Below are positions 26,137 to 38,450 of a stretch of DNA of 64,000 bases, piece by piece. The notes beneath the pieces were generated by a model, which saw only the letters and a list, made by a program, of their open reading frames with translations, made no database searches and was not told the origin of the DNA. How positions within the stretch are numbered: the first letter of the stretch is position 1; every line of letters starts with the position of its first letter. A program made the translations under genes and the position numbers. The DNA is from Epiperipatus broadwayi (taxonomy: Eukaryota > Onychophora > Udeonychophora > Euonychophora > Peripatidae). The DNA is taken from positions 1,644,381 through 1,708,380 of the forward strand of contig JAQFVV010012489.1 of assembly GCA_028023455.1 (NCBI GenBank). The letters run 5' to 3'.

Positions 26137-26595
26137 TGTAAGTTTTAAATTGCGCTTTACACAAAAAATGAAGCTTAGTATTATTAGAATAGAATTATAA
26201 AGCTTAGTGATTTTGGAGCACTTAGGTCTCCATATTCATAGCCTATCTTGGGAGGGCTGGCTTACATTGAGATTTTAAGTGAAGCTCAGCAGTAATTTAT
26301 GCAAAATTTATCCAATGTTTTCTTTCATAAAGACCATTTTTTGGAGATTGCAAAGCATGATTCTTTTTTGGTTTATTACATAGTTGTCATTTACAATAAA
26401 GCATGCCTCCTTTATCTTTCATTTTATATCATAAATTACTGCTAAACTTTACTTAAAATCTCAATGTAAGCTGACACTCCCAGGATAGGCTACGAATAGG
26501 GAGACCTATGTGCTCTGAAAGCATTAAGCCTTATAATTCTTTTCTAATAATACTAAGCTTCACTTTTTTGAATAAAGCACAATTTAAAACTTACC
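26137..26595. repeat. Large fold-back repeat, about 165-bp arms
   Basis: The left arm (26137-26301) and right arm (26430-26595) are inverted copies over their whole length, both starting from GTAAGTTTTAAATTG-like sequence. Each has a relatively GC-rich middle (left: CATAGCCTATCTTGGGAG). The spacer of about 128 bp is unique AT-rich sequence without an ORF. Fold-back element of unknown class. Confidence 0.9.
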
Positions 26596-27544
26596 ACTCA
26601 AAGGTGAAGTAAAAACAAGGATTTTATTTGTGAGTTGTAATGTTTTTTGTAATTAACATTTTTTTTTTCTGTTGTAATTTCAATAACAGCTTTTTTTAAA
26701 GTCTTGTTAAGACTTTTGATTATTGAGTCCAATTATTTCAATTTCTTTATATTTTAACTTTTCCATAAGTGTTGAATAATTTTTTGTTATTATTTGTATA
26801 TCTGTTACCTTGATTAGGTCATTTTATTTTTTAAAATAAAGATCCAATTAGAATTAGACATAATTCATTCTACATCCCTTACCTTCTTATATTAGAAAAC
26901 AACTGCCTAATAAATCAGCAAGTATTAAAAGCAATAGAAAATTTTGGAGAATTGTTTGCAATGATAATTTTGATTTTTAAAAAGTGCTAAATTATGGAAT
27001 ATACTAGAGTATTTCATTGTTCTTATAAAGAATACCATTTCAGACAATAATTGATAAAACAGATCTAATTTAATGCTAAATACATAACTCTGAGTAAATT
27101 GCAAATAATAAATATGGATTAACATTTATAAAAAAATCATCATTATATATCTAAGACATAAATATAACTGAAAGTTTAAAAGGCCTAATTCCTATTAGAA
27201 GGAATAGACTAAAATGATGAAGTTATGGTCAAAACCTGAAGAAAAAGATTATAACAATGCTAACAATATTTATTAACCTTTCATTGTAAACATAATAGAT
27301 ACTGTAGATTATTCAAAATAACAAAAAAATCAAATAGTTAAGAGATTAACTATTATTTAATCCATTAAACCTAATTAAGTTAAACTTAAAATGTATATTT
27401 AATTTTTTGTACATCTAATCTTCACTTTGAATAGTTTATAACCAAATTAAATTACTTTTTAGCATAATTATTATTAAAAAAATTAAAAACAATATTTTAA
27501 ATAGTTTAAAATATTAAAATAATAAAGATAATCTTTTATATAAT
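26596..27544. other. Unannotated AT-rich DNA
   Basis: No supported features. Confidence 0.45.
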
Positions 27545-27800
27545 AAACACATTTATTGACTATGTACTAAAAAAAAAAAATAATTGCTTCTTCAACCATA
27601 ATTGGGGTTTATAGATTAACTTGAAATAGAAGCACAGAGGGTCTAGAAATTAATTAAGACAATCACTTCTTATTAAAAATAGGGGTTGACTTAATTAATT
27701 TCTCCCCCTCACCATGTTTTTATTTCATTTTATATCTAAAAACCCCAATTGCGGTTGAATAATTTTTTTTTCAATATATGGTCAATAAAAACATTTAACG
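27545..27800. repeat. Fold-back repeat, about 115-bp arms
   Basis: The arms at 27545-27661 and 27685-27800 are inverted copies. Conserved blocks are TTTATTGACTATGTACT, TTCAACC, ATTGGGGTTT and AGAAATTAATTAAG. The loop is only about 24 bp. There is no coding capacity. Confidence 0.85.
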
Positions 27801-28222
27801 TAAAAAAAAATTTATCTCTATTATTTTTAAAAATTTTAGTATTAACACAGTAAGTGAATATGTAAAACTATGTCATACTTTAAATCGACTGGACACTTAT
27901 ATTTGCTATATATTTATCATTTAGTCAAAATTATCCCAAATTCACAACACCATCAAACTAGCCACAAAATAAACTCTAAAACACAATAAATCGTTTTACT
28001 CCTGCAAGTTAAAATGTAAAACCCTTATGATTATACCTTTTTTAGTATGTATACATAATAATATTTGTATATATACATGATTAAAAGTATAAAATATTGT
28101 GAAATGCATTTAATATTTTTACTTTAATTAAATTTTTTTAAAAAAAATGCTTACCAAAACTATATTGTAAACGAACTTCTCTTAATATATATAATTTTAC
28201 TTTAAATAAATTCACCCATATA

Positions 28223-28252
28223 ATGTGTGTATATATATATATATATATATAT
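28223..28252. repeat. Short (TA)n run
   Basis: About a dozen TA units. Confidence 0.85.
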
Positions 28253-28394
28253 CATTAGATATTTCTGCAGTAAGTTAATATGTATACTCTTCATGTATAT
28301 ATCATATTGAATATGCGTACATAAATATATATGTATAAGAAATCAGCAAGTAACTTAAAATTGTTGACATTATAACTTTTTATGTTGAAATGTT

Positions 28395-30060
28395 ATTAAA
28401 TTGAATGAGATGAGATCCACTGTGACATATCCTTTACTGGAGTCAGGAATCTCTCAGCTACCATGCCCAGAAAAACTTGTTAGCCACTTTATCTTTCCTT
28501 TCCATTCTCTGCCCTAAGTTTTTCTCATATCCTGCTCCATTCCATTTCCACAAAATAATCTTTGTCAACTCCATGGCCTTTATATCTAAATCCCCACCCC
28601 TTTTTTTTTCAAACCCAGCATAAAAACCAAAAATACATCTTCTATAAAAATCTCTTTGTTTATATTTATTTTCCCACAACTTCATTATTTGTGCCTTTTC
28701 TATTAGCAAACATTTACATTCAATTAACAGATGCCTAACATTTTCTACACTTTTCTTACACAACTTGCAGACTAAATCATCCATATTTTTCCATTTATAT
28801 TACATTCACTTGTTGCTAAAGATCCTATTTGAGCTTTAAACAGTAAATTACTTTCCTTGCTATTATCATAAATTAACTCACACCCAATATTCCTTTTACT
28901 TCTATATATATTTAAACTTTTTTTACTCTCCATACTAATTTTCCATCTCTCCAATTCCCTATTCTTTATTAATGCATCTATTCTTATATACCATGCCTTG
29001 AAACAATTGCACTCAACAATTCTTCTAACACAATCATCCCACCTTTTATATAAGTATACTGGCATAAAATTTTTATCTAAATGTTCTGCATACCATATAC
29101 ATTTTTCATCCTTCTTGTTGCCTGTCCTTTACTAATAATGCATTTAATACTATTTTGGGTACTCTCATTATCCATAAACTGTAATTTACTGAATATTTTC
29201 ATTTTGTTTTTTGCATCTCTCATGTAAAAACTTGATCATCCCATTTCTCTTTCAATTGGCTCATCATTAACACATCTGCATCTAATGCATGTCTTCCTAT
29301 TTCTCTTTGTACTAAGTAATCTGACACCCCTTTACTTACAAATAAAGCTTATTATCATATGTTAACCCAACTACTGCCACTCCCTTCCATATAATACTTG
29401 CTGCATAATATTTATTATATGAAAACACTGTTAATTTCTTTATCAGTCTCTTTTCTTTGCTTCATTTATCTTTTTTTTTCCATTCATCCAAGCAATTTTT
29501 CTGATTACTAGAGACTATTCCCAAATAGGTATACCTATTCACCACATTAAGTTTATATCTCCCAATAAAAACTTGTTAGCTTCTCTTTCCCTAATATTAA
29601 TCATTATTACTTTTGATTTTTCTGCATTAAATTTAATCCCCATCTTTTTACCCACCCTTGTGCATGTCCTCAGCATAACTTCCATATCTTTTCTTCTTTC
29701 TATGCACAGGAAGATAATATCATCCACAAATAAAAATCCTGATAATGTATATACTCCCTTGCCACCTAATAATATTATCTCTATCCCACTTCCTATTCTT
29801 TCTATTGCTCTTTCAATTTCTCTCAAATATAGCAAAAACAAAATAGGTGACAGAGGGCATCCTTGCCTTAACCCCACACCATTTTAAGACTTTAATTGAT
29901 TCTATACTTTCTAATTGATACATATAGTAATTATATTCATACAATCTTTTAATAACATCCACTAAAGCTCCATCCATTCTCAAATTTACTAAACTTACCC
30001 ATAATTTATTTCTATTTACTTTATTATATGTCCTCTCTATATCCATAAAAACCATAAATA
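28395..30060 (-). pseudogene. Non-LTR retrotransposon (LINE) reverse transcriptase, frameshifted
   Basis: The minus strand encodes the best-preserved reverse transcriptase in the window. In order, from 30055 down: FMDIERTYNKVNRNKLW (the palm motif normally AYDKVNR); GLRQGCPLSPILFLLYL; then LSGFLFVDDIIFL with an intact catalytic FVDD at 29719-29730, followed by KKMGIKFNAEKSKVIMI. About 29066-29538 is decayed. The C-terminal part resumes at 28772-29065 (GCELIYDNSKESNLLF) and ends at 28458-28784 with a zinc finger, CKLCKKSVENVRHLLIEC. Frameshifts lie near 29870 and 28775. The N-terminal endonuclease region is missing, as expected of a 5'-truncated insertion. The clade is unresolved. The last about 60 bp resemble the 3' end of the LINE at 16.2 kb. 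Confidence 0.85.
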
Positions 30061-30786
30061 AAACTGACTACTTGTATTTTTACCATATCTTTATGAGTTA
30101 ACAAATAAACAAACAAACATATAAACAGATTTTTCAACTTCAATAAAAGCATTTAATTAAAAATGGAAAAAAAAAAATTATGTGCATTTGTTAACATCAT
30201 GTTTAAAAATTCTTAAGCAATTGGTTTTTAATTCTTTAAAAAAGAATTAGTAATTAAAAAATATAAAACATGTTTTGATTTATTATTAAAAAGTAATTTT
30301 TAAAAAAGTAATAATTTTAAAACAAAAAACTATTTTTTTACAAACTTGCCTTTTCTTTTATTAACATAACATGAAAAAAATTCCAATCAAATTATGCACC
30401 TGCCATCTAGTAATTCAAAATAAAACTAAGTTATAATTTCATTATCATTAAAATGCATTCTGAGGATTTAATATTATGGAGAAAACTGATGTCTAATATT
30501 TATATAAAGCCATTCCATATCCATTGTAGTGCTAGTTCAGATCCCTGCCATATTGAATGTGCCAATAAAAATTAGTGCATATTATAATTAGAAAGAATTG
30601 ATTAAATAATTAACAAACATTAGTTTTTGAAATCATGTAATAATTGGGTATACAAATAGCAGATTAAAAAAAAACTGTATTCAGGTTGACAGAACTGAAT
30701 GTTTTTATTTCTTTGAGAAACAATCCAAAAATATTTTATTCTGTAACTAAATTTCACATACAGTCAATGACTTAACTACACTCAAT

Positions 30787-30953
<167 letters not shown>

Positions 30954-31044
30954 TGTCTTACTCATTAAAATACATGGAACCAGGGATATATTCACTAGGC
31001 TCTGGGCCATCAATCCATACTAAAAATTTCTATGACACTCCAAA

Positions 31045-33648
31045 TTAATGGTAATATGTATGCAGGCAATAACATAATCAATGCTATATACCAATATGTC
31101 AAGCAGAATTTACAAATCCACAATGTATTCACATCATCTTCACATTTATTTGTGCCACCTGATATCAATTTCTCATTCAAAACTGTCACTATAAATAGTC
31201 ATTTCACCTAGGTCCCAATGGACTTCCTACTTTTGATTTTTCCCATCATAGGTACCTTACTGCATTATATCTCTGTGTCCTGGAAAATTATCTATCCCAA
31301 AAAATATATGACCTCAAAGGTCTATATCCAATCTTAACTGTACCATTTACTAAAAAAACCAGGCTTAAACTCTACTCTTATCAACCTTTGTTTAATTTCC
31401 ATGGGACCACTGAGAATGAAGATAATGGGGAAAAAATGTAAAGGATCATCTAGAGCTTTGTCTAATTCCTCTAATTTCCAATATGCAGTTTTAAAAAAAA
31501 GCTCTTTTGCCACAAACTCTGCTCTAATGTTTAAAGCAGTCTTGAACTCAGTTCAAGATTGATAAAATGCTCCAATTGCAGTTCAGCTAGATATAGAGTC
31601 TGCATTTGATTTTGTCTATTCCCATTCTTATTGATATGCTAGCTAACACTATTATTCCAAATACTCTGCTTCACTTAATTACCAACTTACTGCAGAGCAG
31701 AGTAATATATAACTCTTAATGCAAACAGTTCACCATCATTCACTCCTGTAGAATCTATCTCCCAAGCCTGACCTCTCAGTGCTCTTCTCTTCATTTTCTA
31801 CATAAATCTCCTATTAAAGCATATAGAACAGACATTTTTAAGCATCAAATTATACATACTCACCAATACATTCCATGCATAGCATATATGGATAATGTCA
31901 CTGTTATTTTGCCATCTTGTAAGCATCTCACCATATTGTAAAGCATCCTCAATCAATATATTGCCACTTATAAACTTAGATGTAATATGAATATAACAGC
32001 AGCATAGCTTATATACACCAACAAACTATACACTCAAATATTCCAGGGAAAGACAACTTCTTTTTTAGGCTTCCCATTTTACATGGGCTCACTTACAATG
32101 AAGAACACCTTACAAAACAAGCTTAAAGAAAATATCATGATTACCAACTCCCTCTACCAAACTTACATCTCCCTTTATGCTAAAATTCACCTATTTAATA
32201 TACTTATAAAATCTAAGATTACATATTATTTGCCTATTGTTAAATTTTCAAAATCATTTAATTGTCATCTCCTCCCTCTGCAATAATCCACAATGGGCAG
32301 GATAACAATTTCAATCCTCAGCTAATAGTCTTAGTTCTTCACCCATTAATAATGGTCTGGGGTCTCCATACCACCCAAGTGTTCTTTATCTAAAAAGCCA
32401 TAAATTCAATTGTATCAATTGTTCAAAAGTTCCTAGCACTATGACTGCTGTTACAAGTAAACTCTAATGATAGACCTTCCCCTATATCAGCTTTGTTTTT
32501 CATCAGCCTTTACCAATTAATCCTATCAGCATCCAACCAATCAACATTCTCCATGACTAATAAATATACATAAATGATAAACATTTACTATACTATTTCC
32601 AGAAGCCAACAAAAAATTATTCTTTTCCCATGCTTGATATCAGTAACTTCCAGTTACTCCCCCCTTCAAAAGATGGAGCCTAAATTTTTTAATTCATCTT
32701 GACCTGCATGCATTGCCAACTTCACATTTTTTTTTAGTGTCACCATCTATATAAAAATATAAATTCATTCTGTGCCTTATGTAATGCAGCAGAAGAAACT
32801 CAACAACATCTCTTTCAGCAGGTCAATACCTCAACCAAATCAGGACTATCATGCTAAATACATACAGATGACCAGTTGTATCTAAACAACAGCTCATTCA
32901 AACTATCAAATGATATACTCTCCCACAGCACATGCAAAAAGCTTCATTTTGTAAGCCTTCCAGTGCACTCACTGCATCTTCACCATTGTCAGCAACATCA
33001 GAAGACACCCAGCTACATTCATCAATAAGCTCCAACAAATCAAGATCCAGGACAATAACTTTGCATCCCCAGATATTTTTGCTGCCACCTGGTCACTACT
33101 AAAAACAACCATTCAATATAATAGATCATAATCCAACAATAACCATATTGAAAAGCATTTTTGATACCATCCATTACTCTCAATAAAACTCACCTTCCCT
33201 AACAATCTTCAACTCCATTCACCATCAGACAATAGAATTTACACCATATCTATTCCAAACTACCAGCTGTCACCATATATAATTCTATTCTGAATTGACT
33301 TTGTTCATTGTATAGCACCCATAGTTTGATTTTATACTACATGAATTATAAGTTACCTCTTTAGTATACTATAAGATTAACAATTAAAAAAACAATAATC
33401 AAGATTAATTTAGTGACTGTAAATAACTTTCAATATGATGCCAGCTATCCATCCCTGTATCAAACTAGTAGCAACTTTGTAAAAAATATACCTTGACACC
33501 TGATTATTGTAACCCTTGAAATTAACCCACACAGAATAATTGTATATGTAACCCTTACAATCATTGTTATGTAATGCAAGGTAATCCAAAGGATTAATAA
33601 AAATATATTGTTGAATCATAATAATAATAGTTGTAGTTGTTGTTGTTG

Positions 33649-33719
<71 letters not shown>

Positions 33720-33725
33720 ATTATT
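31045..33725 (+). pseudogene. Jockey/CR1-like LINE, near complete in its reverse transcriptase half
   Basis: Degenerate plus-strand coding sequence in several frames. In order: LGPNGLPTFDFSHHRYLTAL, matching the LGPDGL...HLK start of the domain; VQLDIESAFDFV at 31581-31616; PLSALLFIFYIN at 31757-31810, with a stop inside the upstream GVPQGS box; and AYMDNVTV at 31885-31896, where the catalytic YADD has become YMDN. Near the C-terminus, 32771-32824 reads CALCNAAEETQQHLFQQV, a finger whose last cysteine is lost. After about 33290 there is 3'-UTR-like sequence that includes GGATTAATAAAAATATATTG. It runs into a compound ATA/GTT/ATT tract at 33616-33725, consistent with a 3' simple-repeat tail. 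Dead: stops throughout and a mutated active site. Confidence 0.75.
33616..33725. repeat. Compound (ATA)(GTT)(ATT)(GTT) microsatellite
   Basis: ATA units, then GTT units, then about twelve ATT units and ten TTG units. It probably grew from the 3' tail of the preceding LINE. Confidence 0.93.
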
Positions 33726-34307
33726 CAATTCAGAATATTTGATACCCTATATTCAAATAAATATATATAACAGTATAATAATTTTAAATTATTTGTTGAT
33801 TGTTTATAATATTTTTGTATAGCATTATAATTTTTTTATTTATAATAACATATCAATAATATTTGTTCAAACTTTTACTTGGGTGCTTTAATATTGCATA
33901 ATCTATTAAGCAATTAACCAATATTTATTTACACTTTTTCATAAACTGATTATTCTTTTGAATTTATCATTCAATATATTGTTACTTTAAATTATAAATT
34001 ATAAAATCAGAAATGCTATAAAATTCATTCAAAATGCTTTTAAAAAAAGGGGCAAAAAATATTTTTTTTTAAAAAAAAATTACTTAAGAGATTATAAAGC
34101 TAAAAAAAAAAAACGATCATAATAAATACATGTTCCAATACTTTGTAATTATCCAAAAAAATAATTATAACTTTTTTTTTCTTAAAAAAAAAAAAATCAG
34201 TAATCTAAGGATTTCTTTAAAATTACTTATAAATTAGTAAAGAAGTTACTATTTCAAAGTAAAGATTTTGAAAAATTTTCATCTAAATTTTATTTAAGAG
34301 ATTTTTA
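33726..34307. other. Unannotated AT-rich DNA with homopolymer runs
   Basis: Long A and T runs and no recognisable gene or repeat. Confidence 0.45.
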
Positions 34308-34640
34308 CATGACCCACTACTCTCCACTCTATCTCATAACACTGATACACTTGAACATATATATATATATTGAAAATATAAATAATCACCAATATACGTA
34401 TTTCATGCTAAACCAGCAATCATCAGTTGGTCCAGATTACCATCTCCACACATATATGCTATAAGTGCTCAGATATACATTAAGATAGCCAATCCTCATA
34501 CTTTAATGGACAGGCTTCAATCTACTCCACACTCCAACTCTTCAACCATCCATCCAATAGAAAATCTGATGATGGAATGCTCAAAGGCCACCCTGAGGCC
34601 GAGATTCTTGTCACACCCATGTTGACCTAAGGTCAATCTA
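34308..34640 (+). repeat. Family N repeat, copy A
   Basis: It starts within ACATGACCCACTACTCTCC and ends at GACCTAAGGTCAATCT. It aligns along its length with the copies at 34762, 35205-35850 (inverted) and 37847. Shared landmarks are CATGCTAAACCAGCAATC, TTGGTCCAGATTACCATC and AATCTGATGATGGAATGC. There is no ORF common to the copies. Confidence 0.85.
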
Positions 34641-34761
34641 TTATGAATTTTAATTGAAGATTGATTTTATAAACTTACTTTATAAAACAGATAATCCCCC
34701 AAAGACTATTTTATTTGCATTAAAATTACTTTGAAAGAACTTAGTTTTTATAGAAAAAGTT
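34641..34761. other. Spacer between family N copies
   Basis: AT-rich sequence without recognisable structure. Confidence 0.4.
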
Positions 34762-35204
34762 TAATATATAGGGTATACGAGCACATACTTTCATATAACC
34801 CACCACTCTATCCCATAACACTGATACACTTGAACACATATATGTCGAAAAGATAAATAATCATTAATATACGTATTTCATGCTAAACCAGCAATCATCA
34901 ATTGGTCCAGATTACCATCTCTATACATATATGCAATGTTCTCAGATATATATTAATATAGCCAATCTTCATACTTTAATGGACAGTCTTCAATCCACTC
35001 CACACTCCAACTGTTCAACCGTCTATCCAAATGAAAATCTGATGATGGAATGTTCAAAGGCCACCCTGAGGCCAAGATTCTTGTCACATCCATGTTTACT
35101 TAAAGTCAATCCGATCCCTCATGTACAGGACATAATCCATCTAATACATATACAGGGGATGGGCAGACATCTCTACTATGTAATAACTGAAACACAGGCT
35201 TATT
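34762..35204 (+). repeat. Family N repeat, copy B (left arm of a large palindrome)
   Basis: A longer copy than A. Beyond GTTTACTTAAAGTCAATC it continues with CCCTCATGTACAGGACATAA and ends at TAATAACTGAAACACAGGC. It pairs in inverted orientation with 35350-35850. The 111-codon frame across it (34880-35215) has no motif and is a by-product of the repeat. Confidence 0.85.
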
Positions 35205-35850
35205 ATATGGTTTAGTATGAAATAAGTATATTGGTGATTATTTATCTTTTCAACATATATGTGTTCATGTGTATCAGTGTTATGAGATAGAGTGGAGAGT
35301 GGTGGGTCATTTGAAAGTCTGTGCTTATATAGCCTATATATTACATATATAGACACAGGTATATAATAAGCCTGTGTTTCAGTTATTACATAGTAGAAAT
35401 GTCTTCCCATTCCTTGTATATGTATTAAATGGATTATGTCCTGTACATGAGGGATCAGATTGACTTTAGGTCAACATGGATGTGACAAGAATCTCAGCCT
35501 CAGGGTGGCCTTTGAGCATTCCATCATCAGATTTTCAATTGGATGGACGGTTGAAGAGTTGGGGTGTGGACAGATTGAAGGCTGTCTATTAAAGTATAAA
35601 GATTTGCTATCTTAATATATATATGAACACTTATAGCATATATGTGTAGAGATGGTAATCTGGACCAATTGATGATTGCTGGTTTAGCATGAAATACGTA
35701 TATTGGTGATTATTTATCTTTTCAACATATATGTGTTGAAGTGTATCAGTGTTATGAGATAGAGTGGTGGGTCATGTGAAAGTCTGTGCTTATATACCCT
35801 ATATATTACATATATAGACACAGGTATATAATAAGCCTGTGTTTCAATTA
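35205..35850 (-). repeat. Family N repeat, inverted copy C plus a partial inverted unit
   Basis: Read on the minus strand from 35850, this is a complete unit: ACACAGGCTTATTATATACC, then the CATGCTAAACCAGCAATC and TTGGTCCAGATTACCATC landmarks, through to the CTGAAACACAGGC end. A second unit then starts at about 35375 and breaks off near 35205. Two head-to-tail units in inverted orientation next to copy B suggest tandem growth followed by inversion. Confidence 0.85.
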
Positions 35851-36758
35851 CTAAGAGATTTTTGTAAAAGTGAAATAATTAATGATTTATTATTGTGGAT
35901 GTCACATGCCATTTATTATTATTAAGTAAACTGATTGATCATATGTAGTGTTAACTTTTAGTTCATTACTATGCCACTGCATTGAACCACATAGAGTATT
36001 TGTAAAATTTATTACATTAAATAAATCTAAAATAAACTTATAATTTAATTGCTGTATTTTCTGTATATATTTTTGTATTTCATATACTAATATACTATGA
36101 AAAAATTTCAAGCACCTGAACTCATAGAGATTATGATGAAAAGTTAGATTAAATTTGGTTAAAAGAATATTAGCGAATTCTTCGGACAAAAATCAAGTGT
36201 TATTGGTTATGGTACATGATGGTCCTGATAAGTGCAACTATCTTCAGACAAGAAACCTGACATCATTTTTACTATCATAAAATTTTCAAAATGCATAATA
36301 TAAAAACATGGCTGCCTCTAATTTTTGAATAAGTTTGTACCACTTATTTTTTACTAGTGATTCATTTAACTAAATTTGAACAAGTATCATTTCCAAATAA
36401 TAATCTACAGATCAGTCAAAAGTATTAGTTTTCATTGACATTTTTTATGTTTAATAACATTTTATTTTTTATTGGATTCAAAAATATAGATATTTAAATT
36501 TAAATTGTAATAATTATCTCTTAAATTAAGCCAAAATTAATACATAAAATTATTCATTATTATTAAATATTTCTATCATTACATATATGGAGGAAAGAGA
36601 AAAGTATCTAATGGTATGGAAAACAGCACATTCTCATGCAATATTTTTAATCTAACATTTGCTGCCAAGTAGAAATTTAAATTTTTTTAAGCTCAAAATT
36701 TCAAGTAAGATTAGAATTTTTTATTTTCAGATAATTGATTTGTAAATGCTACACCTAA
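35851..36758. other. Unannotated AT-rich DNA
   Basis: Contains a 95-codon minus-strand frame (35902-36189) with no motif or repeat partner that I recognise. I treat it as chance. Confidence 0.45.
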
Positions 36759-36920
36759 ACATCACATTATCACCATTTTCTATAGTCACAGAAGCTGTTT
36801 AACACATTCTATGAATATTGGATGAGTAGGCAATAGATAGGGATTTTATGCACAAACTGTCTTGCATACATTGTTTTCTATGACTTTCACTGAGTGGCCT
36901 TACTATATGGGGAGGTTTAC
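36759..36920 (+). mobile_element. Family M repeat, diverged copy
   Basis: It runs from CATCACATTATCACCATTTT to CACTGAGTGGCC and GGAGGTTTAC. It contains ATTGGATGAGTAGGCAATAG and GGGATTTTATGCACAA, the core landmarks of the family seen at 17.7 and 63.8 kb. The segment around the AGAAAC motif is missing here. Confidence 0.75.
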
Positions 36921-37827
36921 AACTTTTGTACAACTAAATATCTATGTACTATTTGTAAAGAATACATAGTTATTGTTCCTACCTTTAGAGAATAAACAAA
37001 AAAAAGACAGTCATATAACTTTTCCCCAATCTTGTGGAATCTCTTATGAGTCTGTAAAGGAATGCTAGAACACAAAATATTCTTCAGCCTCACACATATA
37101 CCTTATATATATATAATCTGAATTTTAATCCAAATGATACTGGGAAATTTTTCTTGAAGATAATGATTTATAAACAGAATACTTTTAAGATAGCTAACTA
37201 TAGAAAACTCATGTACATAAATGTGTTTATCTGGATATATATCAAATGGAAAACAAGAAAAAAACAGAAGAATGGTGATAGCAACAAAATAAAAAAAGAA
37301 GTATATTTATCGATAAAAAAATTTTAGGAGGAGGGAATAGACATGAGTAAAAACAAATTTATATTACTGATAAAAAGCTTTTGATCAATTTTTATCTGGC
37401 GTTCCTAAATTTAAAAAAAATAAACATCCTTTGTAGATCCCACTTGTGTTTTATAGAACAGTATTTGCATTTTATAATTAATTTGTTTTTATATAATTTC
37501 AATATTAAATTTATATCAATACTTATAAGAAACTCTATATAATTTCTAATAAAAAACAGATCTAAAATTCATTTTGCTTTTTTCAAACAAAATGGCTGTA
37601 TACATTTGAGTTCATAAACATGGTGTAAATTATACAATTGGATTTGAAAATGAGTTATGTGTTTTTATTTCATTTCTTCAGATGGCGTTTTATAACAAAA
37701 ACGTGCCAATAAAAACAAATACAATCTTATTCCAGACCAAGAAAGTTAACATTTACAAAAACATCAATTCTTCTGAGGAAAAGAATTCTTCCTTTGAACT
37801 AGCATAAAACTTTATTTTTTAGTCAAC
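36921..37827. other. Unannotated AT-rich DNA
   Basis: No supported features. Confidence 0.45.
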
Positions 37828-38215
37828 AAACTTGACATTATATATAGGGTATATGAGCATAGACTTTCACATGAGCCCCACTCTCCACACTATATACACT
37901 TGAACACATATATGTTGAAAAGATAAATAATCACCAATATACTTATTTCATGCTAAAACAGCAATCATCAGTTGGTCCAGACTACCATCTCTACACATAT
38001 ATGCCATAAGTGCTCAAATATATATTAAGATAACCAATCCTCACACTTTAATGGACAGGCTTCAATCTACTCCAATCTCCAACTCTTCAACCATCCATCC
38101 AACTGAAAATCTGATGACAGAATGCTCAAAGGTCACCCTGAGTCTGAGAGTCTTGTCACACCCATGTTGACCTAAGGCAGCCTGTATGTTTCAGTTAAAC
38201 TTGACATTATATATA
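37828..38215 (+). mobile_element. Family N repeat, copy D, bounded by a 19-bp direct repeat
   Basis: The copy (about 37847-38196) carries the family landmarks from GGGTATATGAGCATAGACTT to GACCTAAGGCAGCC, then jumps to GTTTCAGTT, so the CCCTCATGTACAGG segment is deleted. The identical sequence AAACTTGACATTATATATA occurs on both sides (37828-37846 and 38197-38215), the pattern expected of a target-site duplication. Part of the TATATA may belong to the element, so the duplication is at least 12 bp. Confidence 0.82.
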
Positions 38216-38325
38216 TATATCAATTAATTATTTATATATTGGACTATTTAAAATATTTACTTTTAGTGTTAATGTTTTTAGGAGAAAAAAAACAAAGACT
38301 ATTGTCAAACATAAACTTTGACAAA

Positions 38326-38450
38326 ATAGCCTAGTTAGTTAGAGCATCACATTAAATTCAGTATTCATAAATTTGAAGGTCATCAGATTTATTTCCACTA
38401 CATGATTGACATTGACAAAGCAATATCTGAAGAAGAGGAAAGTAATACAA
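38326..38450 (+). mobile_element. tRNA-derived SINE, family A (copy 2)
   Basis: TAGCCTAGTTAGTTAGAGCA is a good A-box-bearing tRNA D-arm. About 45 bp later, GAAGGTCATCAGATTTATT corresponds to the T-arm/B-box region, here eroded. The body continues with TGATTGACATTGACAAAGCA. It aligns with the copy at 14720-14850. Confidence 0.68.

Noticed and set aside
29573-29887. 104-codon plus-strand frame
   Set aside because: It is antisense to the reverse transcriptase palm domain on the minus strand.
30530-30580. GTGCTAGTTCAGATCCCTG as a SINE B-box
   Set aside because: A single B-box-like stretch without an A-box or second copy in the window is not enough.
33637-33822. Poly-Leu frame
   Set aside because: It is a translation of the GTT/ATT array at the end of the LINE.
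34560-34620. CTGATGATGG in family N as a possible hammerhead core
   Set aside because: No GAAA follows at the right distance and no stem II can be drawn.
34880-35410. 111- and 89-codon frames on opposite strands
   Set aside because: They are mirror products of the family N palindrome. Neither has a motif, and the frame is not open in the other copies.
35902-36189. 95-codon minus-strand frame
   Set aside because: No motif, no repeat partner, AT-driven composition and no splice or promoter context. Treated as chance.
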